Notes: a model not told the origin generated them from the letters alone. A DNA stretch of 64,000 nucleotides from Bacillus andreraoultii (GCF_001244735.1 NZ_LN868937.1:2183044-2247043), one strand, 5' to 3'; shown: positions 29,005 to 40,114, counted from the stretch's first letter. Program-made: numbers and translations.

Positions 29005-30699
29005 TTATAGATGTTTTTCCAGTTCCTCCAAAATTTGGTCAAGAGGCACTTCTTTCGTTTCACCTGTTTTTCTAACTTTTATTTCTACAATTCCTTCATT
29101 TATTTTTTTACCGACTACAATTCGAACAGGAATTCCAATTAAATCACTATCGGTAAATTTAACACCAGCACGTTCATTCCTATCATCTAATAAAACTTCA
29201 TAACGAGCGTTTTTTAAATTTGCATATAACTTGTGACCGTTTTTCCATTGTTCTTCATCTTTCGTATTTACAATAATAACATGAGCATGGTAAGGTGCGA
29301 CAGTAGTTGGCCATACTAATCCTCGATCATCGGCCATTTGTTCCGCAACAGCTGTAATTAATCTAGAAATACCTATTCCATAGCAACCCATAATCATCGT
29401 TTGGGTACGTCCGTTTTCATCTAAAATAACAGCATTCATCGCTTCACTATATCGCGTACCTAATTTAAATACATGGCCAACTTCAATCCCTTTTGCAAAA
29501 ACAATCATTCCTTTACCATCTGGTGAAGGATCTCCTTCTTGAATAAAGCGAATATCTGCGTATTCATTAACTGAAAAATCACGTTCAGGATTTACATTAA
29601 TATAATGCATTTCTGCTTCATTTGCTCCACATACACCATTAACGATTGACTTAACTGCATAATCGGCAATGATTTTAACATGTTCAATTCCAATTGGACC
29701 AACATTCCCAACTGAACAACCAAGTACATTTTCCGTTTGTTCAGGACTTGCTAGTTCTACAATTGATGCATTAAGTAAGTTTTTCACCTTTATATCGTTA
29801 ACATCATGATCCCCGCGAACAAGGACAAGAACATTTTCACCATCTACATCAAAAAGTAAAGATTTTATTGTATCCTCTTTAGAGATTTGCAAGTGGCTAA
29901 CTAGATCTTCAATTGTTTTATGCTCACCTGTATTAATTTTTTCGAGAGGTTTTTCTTGTTCATTCTTTTTCTCATATTGTGTTACTACCGCTGCCATTTC
30001 AATATTAGCAGCATAATCAGATTGAGTCGAATAAGCTATCGTATCTTCACCAATTTCTGATAAGACCATAAATTCATGCGTGTCTTTTCCACCAATTGAA
30101 CCCGAATCTGCAATAACTGCTCGGAAATTAAGTCCAAGTCTTGTAAAAATATTTGTATAAGCTTGCACCATTTTATCATACGTTTCATCTAAACTTTCTT
30201 TACTAGTATGAAAGGAATAGGCATCTTTCATTACAAATTCTCTTCCCCGCAATAGTCCAAATCGAGGCCGCTTTTCATCGCGAAACTTTGTTTGTATTTG
30301 GTACAAAGTTAATGGTAAACGTTTATATGATTTTATTTCATCACGTACTAGACTTGTAATAACTTCTTCATGAGTTGGGCCAAGTGCAAACGAGCGATCA
30401 TGCCGATCTTTCATTCTCATTAGTTCAGGTCCATAAGAATACCATCTAGCCGACTCTTCCCACAATTCAGATGGTTGAAGGGCCGGCATTAAAAGTTCAA
30501 CTGCCCCAATGGCATCCATCTCTTCCCTTACTATATTCTCAATCTTTTGAAGAACCTTTTTTCCAAGTGGCAGATAAGAATAAATTCCACTTGCTACTTG
30601 ACGGATATACCCAGCTCGTAGTAGTAATTGATGACTTTTTATTTCAGCATCTGCTGGTACTTCTCTTAACGTTGGTATAAATGTGTTACTTTGCTTCAT
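29005..30699 (-). CDS. proS: Prolyl-tRNA synthetase
   Basis: Charges tRNA-Pro. It is a bacterial-type class II enzyme with the editing (INS) domain. Motif 2 region [21 protein letters not shown], the insertion (about 225-400) and motif 3 [10 protein letters not shown] with the anticodon-binding domain (about 470-564) are visible. I chose ATG at 30699 ([19 protein letters not shown], 564 residues) with GAGGTG upstream, as in B. subtilis MRQSLTLIPTLREV; a GTG three codons earlier overlaps that site. It follows rasP by 41 nt. No T-box is seen. Confidence 0.97.
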   Translation of the reverse strand: MKQSNTFIPTLREVPADAEIKSHQLLLRAGYIRQVASGIYSYLPLGKKVLQKIENIVREEMDAIGAVELLMPALQPSELWEESARWYSYGPELMRMKDRHDRSFALGPTHEEVITSLVRDEIKSYKRLPLTLYQIQTKFRDEKRPRFGLLRGREFVMKDAYSFHTSKESLDETYDKMVQAYTNIFTRLGLNFRAVIADSGSIGGKDTHEFMVLSEIGEDTIAYSTQSDYAANIEMAAVVTQYEKKNEQEKPLEKINTGEHKTIEDLVSHLQISKEDTIKSLLFDVDGENVLVLVRGDHDVNDIKVKNLLNASIVELASPEQTENVLGCSVGNVGPIGIEHVKIIADYAVKSIVNGVCGANEAEMHYINVNPERDFSVNEYADIRFIQEGDPSPDGKGMIVFAKGIEVGHVFKLGTRYSEAMNAVILDENGRTQTMIMGCYGIGISRLITAVAEQMADDRGLVWPTTVAPYHAHVIIVNTKDEEQWKNGHKLYANLKNARYEVLLDDRNERAGVKFTDSDLIGIPVRIVVGKKINEGIVEIKVRKTGETKEVPLDQILEELEKHL

Positions 30700-30740
30700 C
30701 TCTTGCACCTCAGTAAATTTAGATTATTATTTTAAAAAAA

Positions 30741-31997
30741 TTATAAGAAAAATCTTTGAATATCATTCCAAGTTACGACTAACATTAAAATCATTAATAA
30801 TGCAAAACCGATAAAGTGAACGAACCCCTCTTTATTCTTATCAATCGGTTTACCTCGTAATGCCTCAATACCAAAGAATAATAACCTTCCCCCATCTAGT
30901 GCAGGGATTGGTAATAAATTCATAATTCCAAGGTTTATACTTAATAAAGCACCCCACCGTAATAAGTTGAAAATTCCAGATTGGGCTACCGCTTCAGTAG
31001 ATGCATAAATCCCAACAGGTCCGGAAAAGGCATCTATTGTAAATCCACCTGAAACTAAATCACCAAGAATAATAAATATTTGTTTTGTCCAAAACCATGT
31101 TTCTGTAAATCCATAAGCAAACGCACCACCAATTGATTGATCCATTGGTTGGTATACACCAATTTTTCCTTCTCCATCGATATTTTTCGGAGTTACATCA
31201 ATATCTAATATTTTTTGATTTCTTTCGATATGGAAAGTTAATGTTTTATCCGGATTTTTTTGAATAATTTCAACAATATCAATCCATGTTGATACTTCTG
31301 CTCCATCAATGGAGTGAATATAATCTCCTTCTTTTAATCCCGCATTCATCGCGGACCCATCTTTTGTAATTTGACCTAGCATTGGTTCGTTTGTCGGTAC
31401 ACCTTGAACAACACCAATTAATATAAAAACAATAATTGCTAAAATAAAATTAAAAAGAGGACCAGCAAAAATGGTAAGCGTACGTGCTAATAAAGATTTT
31501 GAAGAAAATTGCCGTTCTATAGGTGCAATTTGTGACTCAATACCATTTTCAACTAAGACTGCCTTCTCATCAATCTTAAATATACGGGAAATTTCTTCAT
31601 CGCCTTCTTCAAAGCCTCGAATAAATAAATCCTTTTCAATATCCGCTTGCTCGATTTCAATCATTCGTGCGTCTGGATATTTATCCTTACGATTGATAAT
31701 GATTTTTTGAACAACTTCATTTTCGTCTAAAATTAGTCCAACTCGCAACCCAGGTTTTAAATCAATAAGCTCTGGGTCCTCTCCTGCCATTCTCACATAT
31801 CCCCCTAAAGGCAGTAATCGAATTGTATAAACAGTTTCATTCTTTTTATAAGCAAAAATCTTTGGTCCAAATCCGATTGCAAATTCGCGACATAAGATAC
31901 CCGAACGCTTTGCAAAAATAAAATGACCTAATTCGTGAAAAAATACAAGCGCACCAAATAACAAAATAAAAGCTAGTACTGTTGAAAGTGTACTCAC
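30741..31997 (-). CDS. rasP: Intramembrane zinc protease RasP (site-2 protease)
   Basis: Cleaves membrane-bound anti-sigma factors such as RsiW, division protein FtsL and remnant signal peptides. The catalytic HELGH is at residues 21-25 in the first membrane helix. A PDZ domain (about 205-280) and the second active-site motif NLLPIPALDGGRL (about 355-367) follow, with four transmembrane segments in all. The 418-residue length is normal. The start is GTG with GGGTGG 8 bases upstream. It is encoded between dxr and proS, the standard arrangement. Confidence 0.96.
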   Translation of the reverse strand: MSTLSTVLAFILLFGALVFFHELGHFIFAKRSGILCREFAIGFGPKIFAYKKNETVYTIRLLPLGGYVRMAGEDPELIDLKPGLRVGLILDENEVVQKIIINRKDKYPDARMIEIEQADIEKDLFIRGFEEGDEEISRIFKIDEKAVLVENGIESQIAPIERQFSSKSLLARTLTIFAGPLFNFILAIIVFILIGVVQGVPTNEPMLGQITKDGSAMNAGLKEGDYIHSIDGAEVSTWIDIVEIIQKNPDKTLTFHIERNQKILDIDVTPKNIDGEGKIGVYQPMDQSIGGAFAYGFTETWFWTKQIFIILGDLVSGGFTIDAFSGPVGIYASTEAVAQSGIFNLLRWGALLSINLGIMNLLPIPALDGGRLLFFGIEALRGKPIDKNKEGFVHFIGFALLMILMLVVTWNDIQRFFL

Positions 31998-32027
31998 TTA
32001 TCATACCACCCTTTGTAATTAGATATA

Positions 32028-33182
32028 TTATATTTGCGATTGATGAATGTATTGTTCTACTTTGCTTCTCGTTTCTTCATCAACAGCAAGAATTGTGTCC
32101 AAATCAGGATTTGTAATTACCTCATGGTTTTCTAATGCCCATAAAACATAATCCTCAATTTGTAAAAAATTAATTTTTCTGTTTAAGAATGCATGGACAC
32201 AAACCTCATTCGCAGCATTTAATACAACAGGTAGTGTTCCCCCAATCCTACCAGCCTCGTAAGCAAACTGTAAGCATCGGAAACGTTCAAAATCCATCTT
32301 ACTAAAATGTAGTGTTCCTATTTCTTCTAATCTTAATCGTGGTGCCTTTGTTTGAAAGCGATTCGGATACGTTAGAGCATATTGAATGGGGATGCGCATA
32401 TCGGGTGTTCCTAAATGTGCAATTATACTACCATCATGAAACTCAACCATCGAATGAACCGTGCTTTCATAATGGAGAAGTACATCGATTTTATCATATG
32501 GCTGATTAAATAACCAATGTGCTTCAATTACCTCCAGTCCTTTATTCATCATCGTTGCAGAATCAATTGTAATTTTTGCTCCCATTGACCAATTCGGATG
32601 ATTTAAGGCATCTTCAATCGTAACATGTTGTAATTCTTCTCTATTGAGATGGCGAAAACTTCCGCCTGAAGCTGTAATAATCAGTCTTTCGAGATCCTTT
32701 GCTTGCTCCCCATGTATACATTGAAAAATTGCGGAATGTTCACTATCGACAGGTATAATAGAGACGTTCTTCTTTTGTGCCTCTTCCATTACTAAATGCC
32801 CAGCAGTTACAAGTGTTTCTTTATTTGCGAGTGCGATTGTTTTTCCGGATTTAATTGCATTTAATGTAGGCACTAACCCAATACTGCCTAAAATGGCATT
32901 GACTAAAATGTGAGCATCTGGATATGTAGCAACTTCTATTAACCCTTCATCCCCATAAGTAGTATGTATATATGGAAATTCATTTTTTAAAGTAACTGCA
33001 TCTTCTTTACTATGAACGGATACGAATTTAGGTTTAAATTCTTTTATAATATCTCTTGTTGAATCAATGTTTTTACCAACTGCTATTGCAACAAGTTGAA
33101 ACTCATGTTTGTTTGAACGAATAACATCTAAAGTTTGTTTACCAATTGAACCTGTTGCACCTAATAAACTTATACATTTCAA
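32028..33182 (-). CDS. dxr: 1-deoxy-D-xylulose-5-phosphate reductoisomerase
   Basis: The second enzyme of the MEP pathway, making methylerythritol phosphate for isoprenoids including undecaprenyl phosphate. The 384 residues have the NADPH motif [12 protein letters not shown] (6-17), NKETLV and the metal-site block [12 protein letters not shown], then SGGSF. The start is TTG with GAGGTGA 7 bases upstream. It sits downstream of cdsA and uppS, so isoprenoid and lipid-carrier genes lie together. Confidence 0.96.
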   Translation of the reverse strand: MKCISLLGATGSIGKQTLDVIRSNKHEFQLVAIAVGKNIDSTRDIIKEFKPKFVSVHSKEDAVTLKNEFPYIHTTYGDEGLIEVATYPDAHILVNAILGSIGLVPTLNAIKSGKTIALANKETLVTAGHLVMEEAQKKNVSIIPVDSEHSAIFQCIHGEQAKDLERLIITASGGSFRHLNREELQHVTIEDALNHPNWSMGAKITIDSATMMNKGLEVIEAHWLFNQPYDKIDVLLHYESTVHSMVEFHDGSIIAHLGTPDMRIPIQYALTYPNRFQTKAPRLRLEEIGTLHFSKMDFERFRCLQFAYEAGRIGGTLPVVLNAANEVCVHAFLNRKINFLQIEDYVLWALENHEVITNPDLDTILAVDEETRSKVEQYIHQSQI

Positions 33183-33230
33183 GGAAAGTTCACCTCTATG
33201 TTTGTGTTAAATATACAATAACTTTTCGAC

Positions 33231-34031
33231 TTACAATAATTGTAAAAAATTTAACAGTGGCATCACAAACAACCAACTATCTACTCGATCCAGCATACCA
33301 CCGTGCCCCGGTAAGATTTTCCCTGAATCTTTAACATTATAAAAACGTTTCAAGCCAGATTCAACTAAATCACCGAATTGTCCAAAGATAGATAAAACAA
33401 TCGAGGTAATTAAAATTTCAACAAACTCGAAACTTTCTTGAATATCACTTAGAAAATAAAATAATAAAGCAACGACAACTGCACTAACAATGCCTCCAAT
33501 AGAGCCTTCAATCGTTTTATTCGGGCTAATATGAGGAGCGAGTTTTCTTTTACCAACAGCCCGTCCGACAAAATATGCTCCAGAGTCTGTCGCCCAAATT
33601 AAAAATAATGCAAAAAAGAATAATAATACTCCACCAATATTCCTTGTTTCAATTATATAGTAAAATCCAATTCCTATGTATAAAATTGCAAGAACACAAA
33701 ATCCAATCGTGTCAAAGCTGAAACTATTTTTACTAACAAATGAATAACAAAGGAATAGTAACACACCGAAAAAGAATAGGGCTATTTTAGCATCTAGTTC
33801 AATTCCATTAAAAAAATAAACATCATTTGTAGGTAGTAAGAAAACCCATAATAAAATAGTTGAAATAATTCCGGCAAAAGAATTAAATTTAATTTTTTTC
33901 ATACGGAAAATTTCAAATAAACATAATGTAGCCATCATATAGATTAAAATTATGAAAGGTATACCACCAATAAATACGATAGGTATAAAAATTAATGCAG
34001 CGATTATTGCTGTAATTATTCTTTGACTCAT
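33231..34031 (-). CDS. cdsA: Phosphatidate cytidylyltransferase
   Basis: Makes CDP-diacylglycerol, the precursor of all phospholipids, in the membrane. It has 266 residues with about eight hydrophobic segments. The family signature lies near the C terminus (SIFGQFGDLVESGLKR..N and KDSGKILPGHGGMLDRVDS, abridged). ATG follows GGTGAGG. It lies 13 nt after uppS. Confidence 0.95.
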   Translation of the reverse strand: MSQRIITAIIAALIFIPIVFIGGIPFIILIYMMATLCLFEIFRMKKIKFNSFAGIISTILLWVFLLPTNDVYFFNGIELDAKIALFFFGVLLFLCYSFVSKNSFSFDTIGFCVLAILYIGIGFYYIIETRNIGGVLLFFFALFLIWATDSGAYFVGRAVGKRKLAPHISPNKTIEGSIGGIVSAVVVALLFYFLSDIQESFEFVEILITSIVLSIFGQFGDLVESGLKRFYNVKDSGKILPGHGGMLDRVDSWLFVMPLLNFLQLL

Positions 34032-34044
34032 TTTTTACCTCACC

Positions 34045-34821
34045 TTATATTCCGCCAAATCGACGGGAACGTTTTTGATATTGCTCAATCGCATCTAAGA
34101 ATTGATCTTCCTTAAAATCTGGCCATAAGCAATCAGTAAACCAAAGTTCCGTGTATGCTAATTGCCATAACATAAAATTACTGAGCCGAATTTCACCACT
34201 CGTACGTATTAACAAATCAGGGTCATTTATTCCCTTCGTCATTAAATAACTTGATAATAACTCCTCCGTAATATCGTTTACTTGAACTTTCCCTTCATCG
34301 TGATCTTGTACGATGTTTTTTATTGCTGTAATAATTTCAGTCCGACTTCCATAGTTTAACGCAAAATTTAATACCATCCCTGTATTATTTTTTGTATCTT
34401 CCACTGCTTGTTCAACAACACGTAAAGTATGGGTCGGTATTTTATTACGATCACCAATAATTTGAACACGTACATTATTTTCAATCAGTTCAGGTAAATA
34501 TATATCCAAAAATTCTGCAGGGAGTTTCATTAAGTAATCAACTTCAGTTTTTGGACGCTTCCAATTTTCGGTTGAAAATGCAAACAAAGTTAAAACTTTT
34601 ACACCTATATTGTTTGCTAATATCGCAACTTTACGTACTACTTTCATCCCTTCATGGTGGCCGGCAACACGTGGTAATGCACGACTTTTTGCCCATCGCC
34701 CATTCCCATCCATGATAATAGCAACATGACTAGGAATCTCATGACTTTGCACATCTTTAATTCGATCTGCTAAAGTTTCCGGTATAGGTGTTTGTTTATT
34801 AAAAAGTTTTTTATAAAACAT
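34045..34821 (-). CDS. uppS: Undecaprenyl diphosphate synthase
   Basis: A cis-prenyltransferase that makes the C55 lipid carrier for peptidoglycan. The 258 residues carry the catalytic block IIMDGNGRWAK with D38, the H/R/F pocket (AGHHEG, FAFSTENWKRP) and the C-terminal DLLIRTSGEIRLSNFMLWQ. It follows frr across a terminator, so a promoter should lie between 34822 and 34980, though I see no clear one. Confidence 0.97.
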   Translation of the reverse strand: MFYKKLFNKQTPIPETLADRIKDVQSHEIPSHVAIIMDGNGRWAKSRALPRVAGHHEGMKVVRKVAILANNIGVKVLTLFAFSTENWKRPKTEVDYLMKLPAEFLDIYLPELIENNVRVQIIGDRNKIPTHTLRVVEQAVEDTKNNTGMVLNFALNYGSRTEIITAIKNIVQDHDEGKVQVNDITEELLSSYLMTKGINDPDLLIRTSGEIRLSNFMLWQLAYTELWFTDCLWPDFKEDQFLDAIEQYQKRSRRFGGI

Positions 34822-34983
34822 GATACATCCTCCATTTTCCTCGATAGAGAATTGATTAGGTCAATCAAATCATCATTAATAAAATGAATTCTTGTTGTTA
34901 TTAGTAACGGAACATTCCACGTTTAGGTCAGCTAATATTTTCCAAAATACCATATCTATCTTATTATATAAGAAAATGGATAA

Positions 34984-35008
34984 AGAAAAAACCCCAGATT
35001 CGGGGTTT
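34984..35008 (-). terminator. Terminator of frr
   Basis: AAACCCC (34989-34995) pairs with GGGGTTT (35002-35008) over a 6-nt loop, followed by a T run on the minus strand. It lies 35 nt after the frr stop. Confidence 0.88.
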
Positions 35009-35043
35009 CATGTGAAATCATAAAATTCGCGTCAATTTTCCGA

Positions 35044-35601
35044 TTAGACTTCTAGAATTTCTTTTTCTTTTTCTTTTGTTAACTGGTCAATTTTAGCGAT
35101 ATACTCATCAGTTAGTTTTTGAACGTCGTCTGTATAACCTCTTAGTTCATCTTCAGTTATTTCCTTGTTTTTTTCTTGTTTCTTCAAGTCATCATTTACA
35201 TCCCGACGGATATTTCTTATAGCGATTTTAGCTTCTTCTGACTCTTTTCTTACAACTTTAACCAATTCTTTACGTCTTTCTTCTGTCAAAGCAGGAATCA
35301 TAATTCTAATTAAAGAGCCGTCACTAGTCGGATTTAGTCCTAAATCCGATTTCATTATTGCTCTTTCAATTTCACTAACAATTGACTTATCATACGGTTG
35401 AATCACTAACATCCGTGCTTCAGGAACTGAAATGGATGCTAATTGATTAATTGGAGTAGGTGCACCGTAATATTCAACAACAATTTTATCGAGTAAAGAA
35501 GCATTGGCACGTCCAGCTCGAATAGATGCAAGCTCTCTTGTATAGGCTCCTATAGCTTTAGTCATTCGATCTTTGGCATCATTGATTACTTGGTTAGCCA
35601 T
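35044..35601 (-). CDS. frr: Ribosome recycling factor
   Basis: Splits post-termination ribosomes together with EF-G. At 185 residues it matches the family length exactly. The three-helix-bundle blocks [36 protein letters not shown] and [21 protein letters not shown] (abridged) are present. It begins 3 nt after the pyrH stop, so the two genes are translated together. Confidence 0.98.
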   Translation of the reverse strand: MANQVINDAKDRMTKAIGAYTRELASIRAGRANASLLDKIVVEYYGAPTPINQLASISVPEARMLVIQPYDKSIVSEIERAIMKSDLGLNPTSDGSLIRIMIPALTEERRKELVKVVRKESEEAKIAIRNIRRDVNDDLKKQEKNKEITEDELRGYTDDVQKLTDEYIAKIDQLTKEKEKEILEV

Positions 35602-35604
35602 AAA

Positions 35605-36363
<759 letters not shown>

Positions 36364-36463
36364 CTAACTATTACGAATATATAAAATATAATAATTTTAA
36401 AGTTATGAACATTATTCTTTTCGTACTTATTTTAAATAAATGTGACTATATATTAGCTCTTCT

Positions 36464-36518
36464 TTAAAAAGGTTGACATGCAGCAGGATAGAAAAAATCC
36501 TTTACAAAGTCAACCTTT
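36464..36518 (-). terminator. Terminator of tsf
   Basis: AAAGGTTGAC (36509-36518 arm) pairs with GTCAACCTTTTT (36466-36477 arm). An inner GGAT/ATCC stem sits above it, and the minus strand continues TTTTTAAAG. It lies 11 nt after the tsf stop. Confidence 0.85.
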
Positions 36519-36528
36519 CCATAATTAC

Positions 36529-37410
36529 TTATTTCTTCATTTGATTCATTACTTCTTCAGCAAAGTTTTCTTGACGTTTTTCTAGTCCTTCGCCAACTTC
36601 GTAACGAACTAATTCTTTTACAGTTGCGTTATTAGATTTTACAAACTGACCAACTTTAACATCAGGATTCTTAACAAAATCTTGTTCTAAAAGACAAATA
36701 TCTCCATAAAATTTATTTAAACGGCCAATAACCATTTTTTCTACGATATTTTCTGGTTTACCTTCATTTAATGCTTGTTGTTTTAAGACTTCTTTTTCAT
36801 GTTCAACTTCTTCAGCTGGAACTTGTTCACGACTTACATATTTAGGATTTAATGCAGCTGCATGCATGGCAACATCTTTTGCAATAGACTCATCTGTTGT
36901 TCCTTCAAGTACAGTTAGAACCGAAATACGTCCACCTAAATGTTGGTAGGCACCAAAAACATCTTGGTCACCTTTTGAAAGGATAGAAAAACGCCGTAAA
37001 TTGATTTTTTCACCGATTTTTGCAACTGCGGAATTAATAAATTCACTTAAAGATTCACCGTTTGGCATTTTTTGTTCTAATGCTTCCTCAACAGTTTCTG
37101 GCTTGCTGTTTAATAATTGTTTCGCAATATCTTGTACTAAGTTTAAAAATTGTTCGTTTTTTGCAACGAAGTCTGTTTCAGCATTCACTTCTAAGATTAC
37201 TGCTTGATTTCCTTCAGTTAATATAGATGTAATCCCTTCAGCTGCAATACGGTCAGCTTTTTTTGCTGCTTTTGCAATACCCTTTTCACGAAGAAGGTCG
37301 ATTGCTTTTTCCATATCACCATCTGTTTCAGTTAATGCCTTTTTGCAGTCCATCATTCCTGCACCAGTTTTTTCACGTAATTCTTTTACCATTTGAGCAG
37401 TTATTGCCAT
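36529..37410 (-). CDS. tsf: Elongation factor Ts
   Basis: Guanine-nucleotide exchange factor for EF-Tu. It has 293 residues with the N-terminal UBA-like domain ([19 protein letters not shown]), the exchange-core signature [11 protein letters not shown] near 80 and the C-terminal coiled coil. It is preceded by rpsB as nearly everywhere in bacteria, but a strong terminator stands in the 99-nt gap between them. Confidence 0.98.
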   Translation of the reverse strand: MAITAQMVKELREKTGAGMMDCKKALTETDGDMEKAIDLLREKGIAKAAKKADRIAAEGITSILTEGNQAVILEVNAETDFVAKNEQFLNLVQDIAKQLLNSKPETVEEALEQKMPNGESLSEFINSAVAKIGEKINLRRFSILSKGDQDVFGAYQHLGGRISVLTVLEGTTDESIAKDVAMHAAALNPKYVSREQVPAEEVEHEKEVLKQQALNEGKPENIVEKMVIGRLNKFYGDICLLEQDFVKNPDVKVGQFVKSNNATVKELVRYEVGEGLEKRQENFAEEVMNQMKK

Positions 37411-37459
37411 TGGATTTTCCTCCTTAGAAAAAAATTATTATGTATTCCTATTTTTTCTG

Positions 37460-37496
37460 AAAAAAAGGTGATAAGGGCTTTCCCTCTTATCACCTT
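37460..37496 (-). terminator. Terminator between rpsB and tsf
   Basis: AAGGTGATAAG (37486-37496 arm) pairs perfectly with CTTATCACCTT (37465-37475 arm), 11 bp over a 10-nt loop, followed by seven T residues on the minus strand. No separate tsf promoter is obvious in the 50 nt that follow, so tsf probably depends on read-through. Confidence 0.88.
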
Positions 37497-37509
37497 AATC
37501 GTTCATCCC

Positions 37510-38229
37510 TTACTCAGCAGGTGCTACTTCAACAACTGCTTCTTCTTCACCTTGTTTAGCTTCCATGATAGCATCTGCCATTTTACCAGTTAATAGTTTA
37601 ACAGCACGGATTGCATCATCATTTGCTGGAATCACGTAATCAATTTCATCAGGATCGCAGTTTGTATCAACAATACCAACGATTGGAATGTTTAATTTAC
37701 GTGCTTCTTGAACAGCAATACGTTCTTTGCGTGGGTCAATGACGAACAATGCATCAGGTAATACTTTCATATCTTTAATTCCACCAAGGAATTTTTCTAA
37801 TTTTTCTTGTTCTTTCTTTAATTGACCTACTTCTTTTTTAGGAAGTACATCGAATGTACCGTCTTCAGCCATTTTTTCAAGGTTTTTCAAACGTTGAATC
37901 CGTTTTTGGATTGTTTCAAAGTTTGTTAATGTTCCACCTAACCAACGGTGATTAACATAGTACATACCTACACGTTCTGCTTCTTCTTTTACAGATTCTT
38001 GTGCTTGTTTTTTTGTACCAACAAATAGAATTTTACCGCCGTCACCAGCAACTTCTTTAATGAAGTTATAGGCTTCTTCTACTTTTTTTACAGTTTTTTG
38101 AAGATCAATAATATAAATTCCGTTTCTTTCTTGGAAAATATATTTCTTCATTTTAGGGTTCCAACGACGAGTTTGGTGTCCAAAGTGTACACCAGCTTCA
38201 AGCAATTGCTTCATTGATAATACTGACAT
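37510..38229 (-). CDS. rpsB: Ribosomal protein S2
   Basis: A 239-residue 30S protein at the head-body junction. The signature [22 protein letters not shown] is at the N terminus (residues 6-27), the [14 protein letters not shown] block follows, and the tail is short and acidic. ATG has AGGAGG upstream. It has a good sigma-A promoter (38346-38374) and a structured leader (38265-38337). Confidence 0.98.
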   Translation of the reverse strand: MSVLSMKQLLEAGVHFGHQTRRWNPKMKKYIFQERNGIYIIDLQKTVKKVEEAYNFIKEVAGDGGKILFVGTKKQAQESVKEEAERVGMYYVNHRWLGGTLTNFETIQKRIQRLKNLEKMAEDGTFDVLPKKEVGQLKKEQEKLEKFLGGIKDMKVLPDALFVIDPRKERIAVQEARKLNIPIVGIVDTNCDPDEIDYVIPANDDAIRAVKLLTGKMADAIMEAKQGEEEAVVEVAPAE

Positions 38230-38264
38230 TATAATTTCCTCCTAAGTGGTTTTGTATTCTCCTC

Positions 38265-38337
38265 CGTTCACTTCTTCTTTAAACAGGACTGGTTTATCAG
38301 CACCACTGTTTAAATCCATGAACGTGTGTATTCACAC
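38265..38337 (-). promoter_or_regulatory. Structured rpsB leader
   Basis: On the minus strand a 5' hairpin GTGTG-AATA-CACAC (38337-38324) is followed by a three-tier hairpin. CGTTCA/TGAACG is at the base, TTTAAACAG/CTGTTTAAA (9 bp) in the middle, and TGGT/ACCA near the tip. It fills most of the space between the predicted start site (about 38339) and the Shine-Dalgarno site. Autoregulation by S2 is the natural guess but is not shown. Confidence 0.6.
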
Positions 38338-38345
38338 CAGTAAAT

Positions 38346-38374
38346 AATATATCATAACAATTTTAATCAAGCAA
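38346..38374 (-). promoter_or_regulatory. Sigma-A promoter of rpsB
   Basis: The minus strand has TTGCTT (38374-38369), 17 bp, TATATT (38351-38346), with a TG near the -10. The start site would be near 38339, at the foot of the first leader hairpin. Confidence 0.65.
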
Positions 38375-38441
38375 GCTAATGAATAAAAGAAATTTTGTCA
38401 TTTATACTTTTACATATCATTATTTGTTCATATGAATTTTA

Positions 38442-38978
38442 TTATTCCTTTTGAAGACTAGGAGAGAACTTTATTATTAGCTCTACTTCCGTTTTTCCTT
38501 TATTTAAGGACTTTGCGATTTCCTCAATCGAATAACCATCATCTAGTAATCGTTTAATTTCATTTATTTCCTCATCATACTCATTTTTCACGTCTTTTAT
38601 AGGTACGTTGGTTTCGTTATGAACTTGGTTAGTAATCGTTTTATATTCTTTCAAACCGTCATAGTTTGGCAAATTTTCAATTTCTAAATGTATATCCTGT
38701 ATGGATTGATCCCGATTATCGTTATTTATTTGTTCATTAACATCGAGTTTAGCTTCATTTAATTTATTTAGTTGCATTAGTTCTAAGTTTTTTAGAAACG
38801 TATCGTTCTCTTCCCTTATTTCAATTAAAAATGAAGTTATACTTTCTTCTAAATCATTTTGTAATTGATTATACTTTTGTTCTAAACTAAAAAGTCGATT
38901 TTGACGAATAAATAAAATGATAACAGTAAATAAGGAAAGTAAAGATATGATTAAAGTAAAAACTAATAAAATACCCAA
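38442..38978 (-). CDS. swrB: SwrB-like swarming motility protein
   Basis: A membrane protein at the end of the fla/che operon. The B. subtilis homologue (YlxL) activates flagellar export at hook completion. The 178 residues begin with a single transmembrane helix (about 3-25), continue as a charged coiled-coil region and end in a helix-turn-helix-like block with DDGYSIEEIAKSLNKGKTEVELIIKF (abridged; about 147-172), typical of the family. The start is TTG with AGGAG 7 bases upstream. No clear terminator follows in the next 60 nt. Confidence 0.82.
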   Translation of the reverse strand: MGILLVFTLIISLLSLFTVIILFIRQNRLFSLEQKYNQLQNDLEESITSFLIEIREENDTFLKNLELMQLNKLNEAKLDVNEQINNDNRDQSIQDIHLEIENLPNYDGLKEYKTITNQVHNETNVPIKDVKNEYDEEINEIKRLLDDGYSIEEIAKSLNKGKTEVELIIKFSPSLQKE

Positions 38979-38989
38979 TTTTATACTCC

Positions 38990-39295
38990 TTATCCTTGAT
39001 AGTCTATAAAGTGACCTTTAAAAGGATGGTAACTATTTTCATCACATTTATTTTCAATTTCTTCATTTTTAGCTAACTCCTGTGATTGTGGGTTGGAGCT
39101 GTCCATTTTCCATTCAGTATGGTATAGTCCATCATTTTCTGTTACAGTTTTTCTATTTTTCTCTATTTCTTTCTGAACTGTGAGACTTGCCTGTGCATTC
39201 ATTACTTGCGGACGGTCATGAAATTCACTTTGCAATTTTCCGGCATCGATTGTTCGTGGAATGGCAATTTGCATTTCAACAGCTTTTAAACTCAT
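38990..39295 (-). CDS. Small conserved protein between sigD and swrB
   Basis: I do not recognise a named family. The 101-residue product has no membrane segment. It starts SLKAVEMQIAIPRTIDAG, is Glu/Lys/Asn-rich and hydrophilic in the middle, and ends HPFKGHFIDYQG, a compact aromatic motif that looks conserved rather than random. The ATG has GGGAG 5 bases upstream. It lies 24 nt after sigD and 11 nt before swrB, so it belongs to the operon and is probably connected with motility. B. subtilis has swrB directly after sigD as I recall. Confidence 0.7.
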   Translation of the reverse strand: MSLKAVEMQIAIPRTIDAGKLQSEFHDRPQVMNAQASLTVQKEIEKNRKTVTENDGLYHTEWKMDSSNPQSQELAKNEEIENKCDENSYHPFKGHFIDYQG

Positions 39296-39319
39296 TTGGA
39301 CTCCCGCCTTTTTTACTGA

Positions 39320-40114
39320 TTATTCATTTGTCAAATAATCTTTTAGCTTTTGAATTGCTTTTGAATGAATTTGTGAGATTCTTGATGTAGATCGTTCTAA
39401 TATATGCCCGATTTCAGTGAAAGTTAAATCTTCCTTATAAAATAAGTTTAGCACAAGTTGCTCATTACGAGACAACTTTGCAATTGCCTCCTGAAGTTCT
39501 TTTATCTTTTCTGAATATAATAAACTTTCCTCTGGTGTTTTTACTTTTTCATCTCGTAATACAAAGGATTGTGGTTCTTGCGCTTCTGCTTTTTGATTCG
39601 TATGATCATCAATTGATAGTATGTTAGCAAGATAACTCTCACCTAGTAGGGAATTAACTTCATCTAGTGGTAGATTTGTTTCTTCTGCAATTTCCTCTGG
39701 TGTGACATTACGCAAATATTTTTGTTCTAGAGTCAATATGATTTGATCAAGTTTCTTCATTTTTTCTCTAGTTTTTCGCGGTAACCAATCTTCTTTCCTT
39801 AGTCCATCTAAAATTGCACCCCGAATTCGAAACGATGCATAAGTTTCAAATTTCAATTCCCTTGATGGATCATATTTTTCTAACGCCTCGTATAAACCCG
39901 AAAAGCCTAAACTAATCAAATCATCTTTCAACACAGACTTTGGAACATTTTTATATATTTTCTCTACAATAATGTGTACAAGTGGGGTATATCTTTCTAC
40001 TAGTTGGTTTCCTACTATATCCTCACGAAACTGCCACCATTGATAAAATAGTGAATCTTTAGATTCAATTTCATTCGACCGTTCTTTTTTATTAGGGTTG
40101 ACTGTTAAAGACAA
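39320..40114 (-). CDS. sigD: Flagellar/motility sigma factor SigD
   Basis: The alternative sigma factor (FliA type) for flagellin, motor and autolysin genes. Region 2 reads DLISLGFSGLYEALEKYDPSRELKFETYASFRIRGAI (abridged; about 60-100), and region 4 ends ERSTSRISQIHSKAIQKLKDYL. I place the start at TTG 40114 (MSLTVNPNKKER, 264 residues) because AGGAGG stands 7 bases before it. The frame opens at an ATG 11 codons earlier, but that codon has no Shine-Dalgarno site and the AGGAGG would lie within the coding part. A 155-nt gap separates it from cheD. Confidence 0.95.
   Translation of the reverse strand: MSLTVNPNKKERSNEIESKDSLFYQWWQFREDIVGNQLVERYTPLVHIIVEKIYKNVPKSVLKDDLISLGFSGLYEALEKYDPSRELKFETYASFRIRGAILDGLRKEDWLPRKTREKMKKLDQIILTLEQKYLRNVTPEEIAEETNLPLDEVNSLLGESYLANILSIDDHTNQKAEAQEPQSFVLRDEKVKTPEESLLYSEKIKELQEAIAKLSRNEQLVLNLFYKEDLTFTEIGHILERSTSRISQIHSKAIQKLKDYLTNE

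Noticed and set aside
30700-30740. T-box leader before proS
   Set aside because: Only 41 nt separate proS from rasP and no T-box sequence is present.
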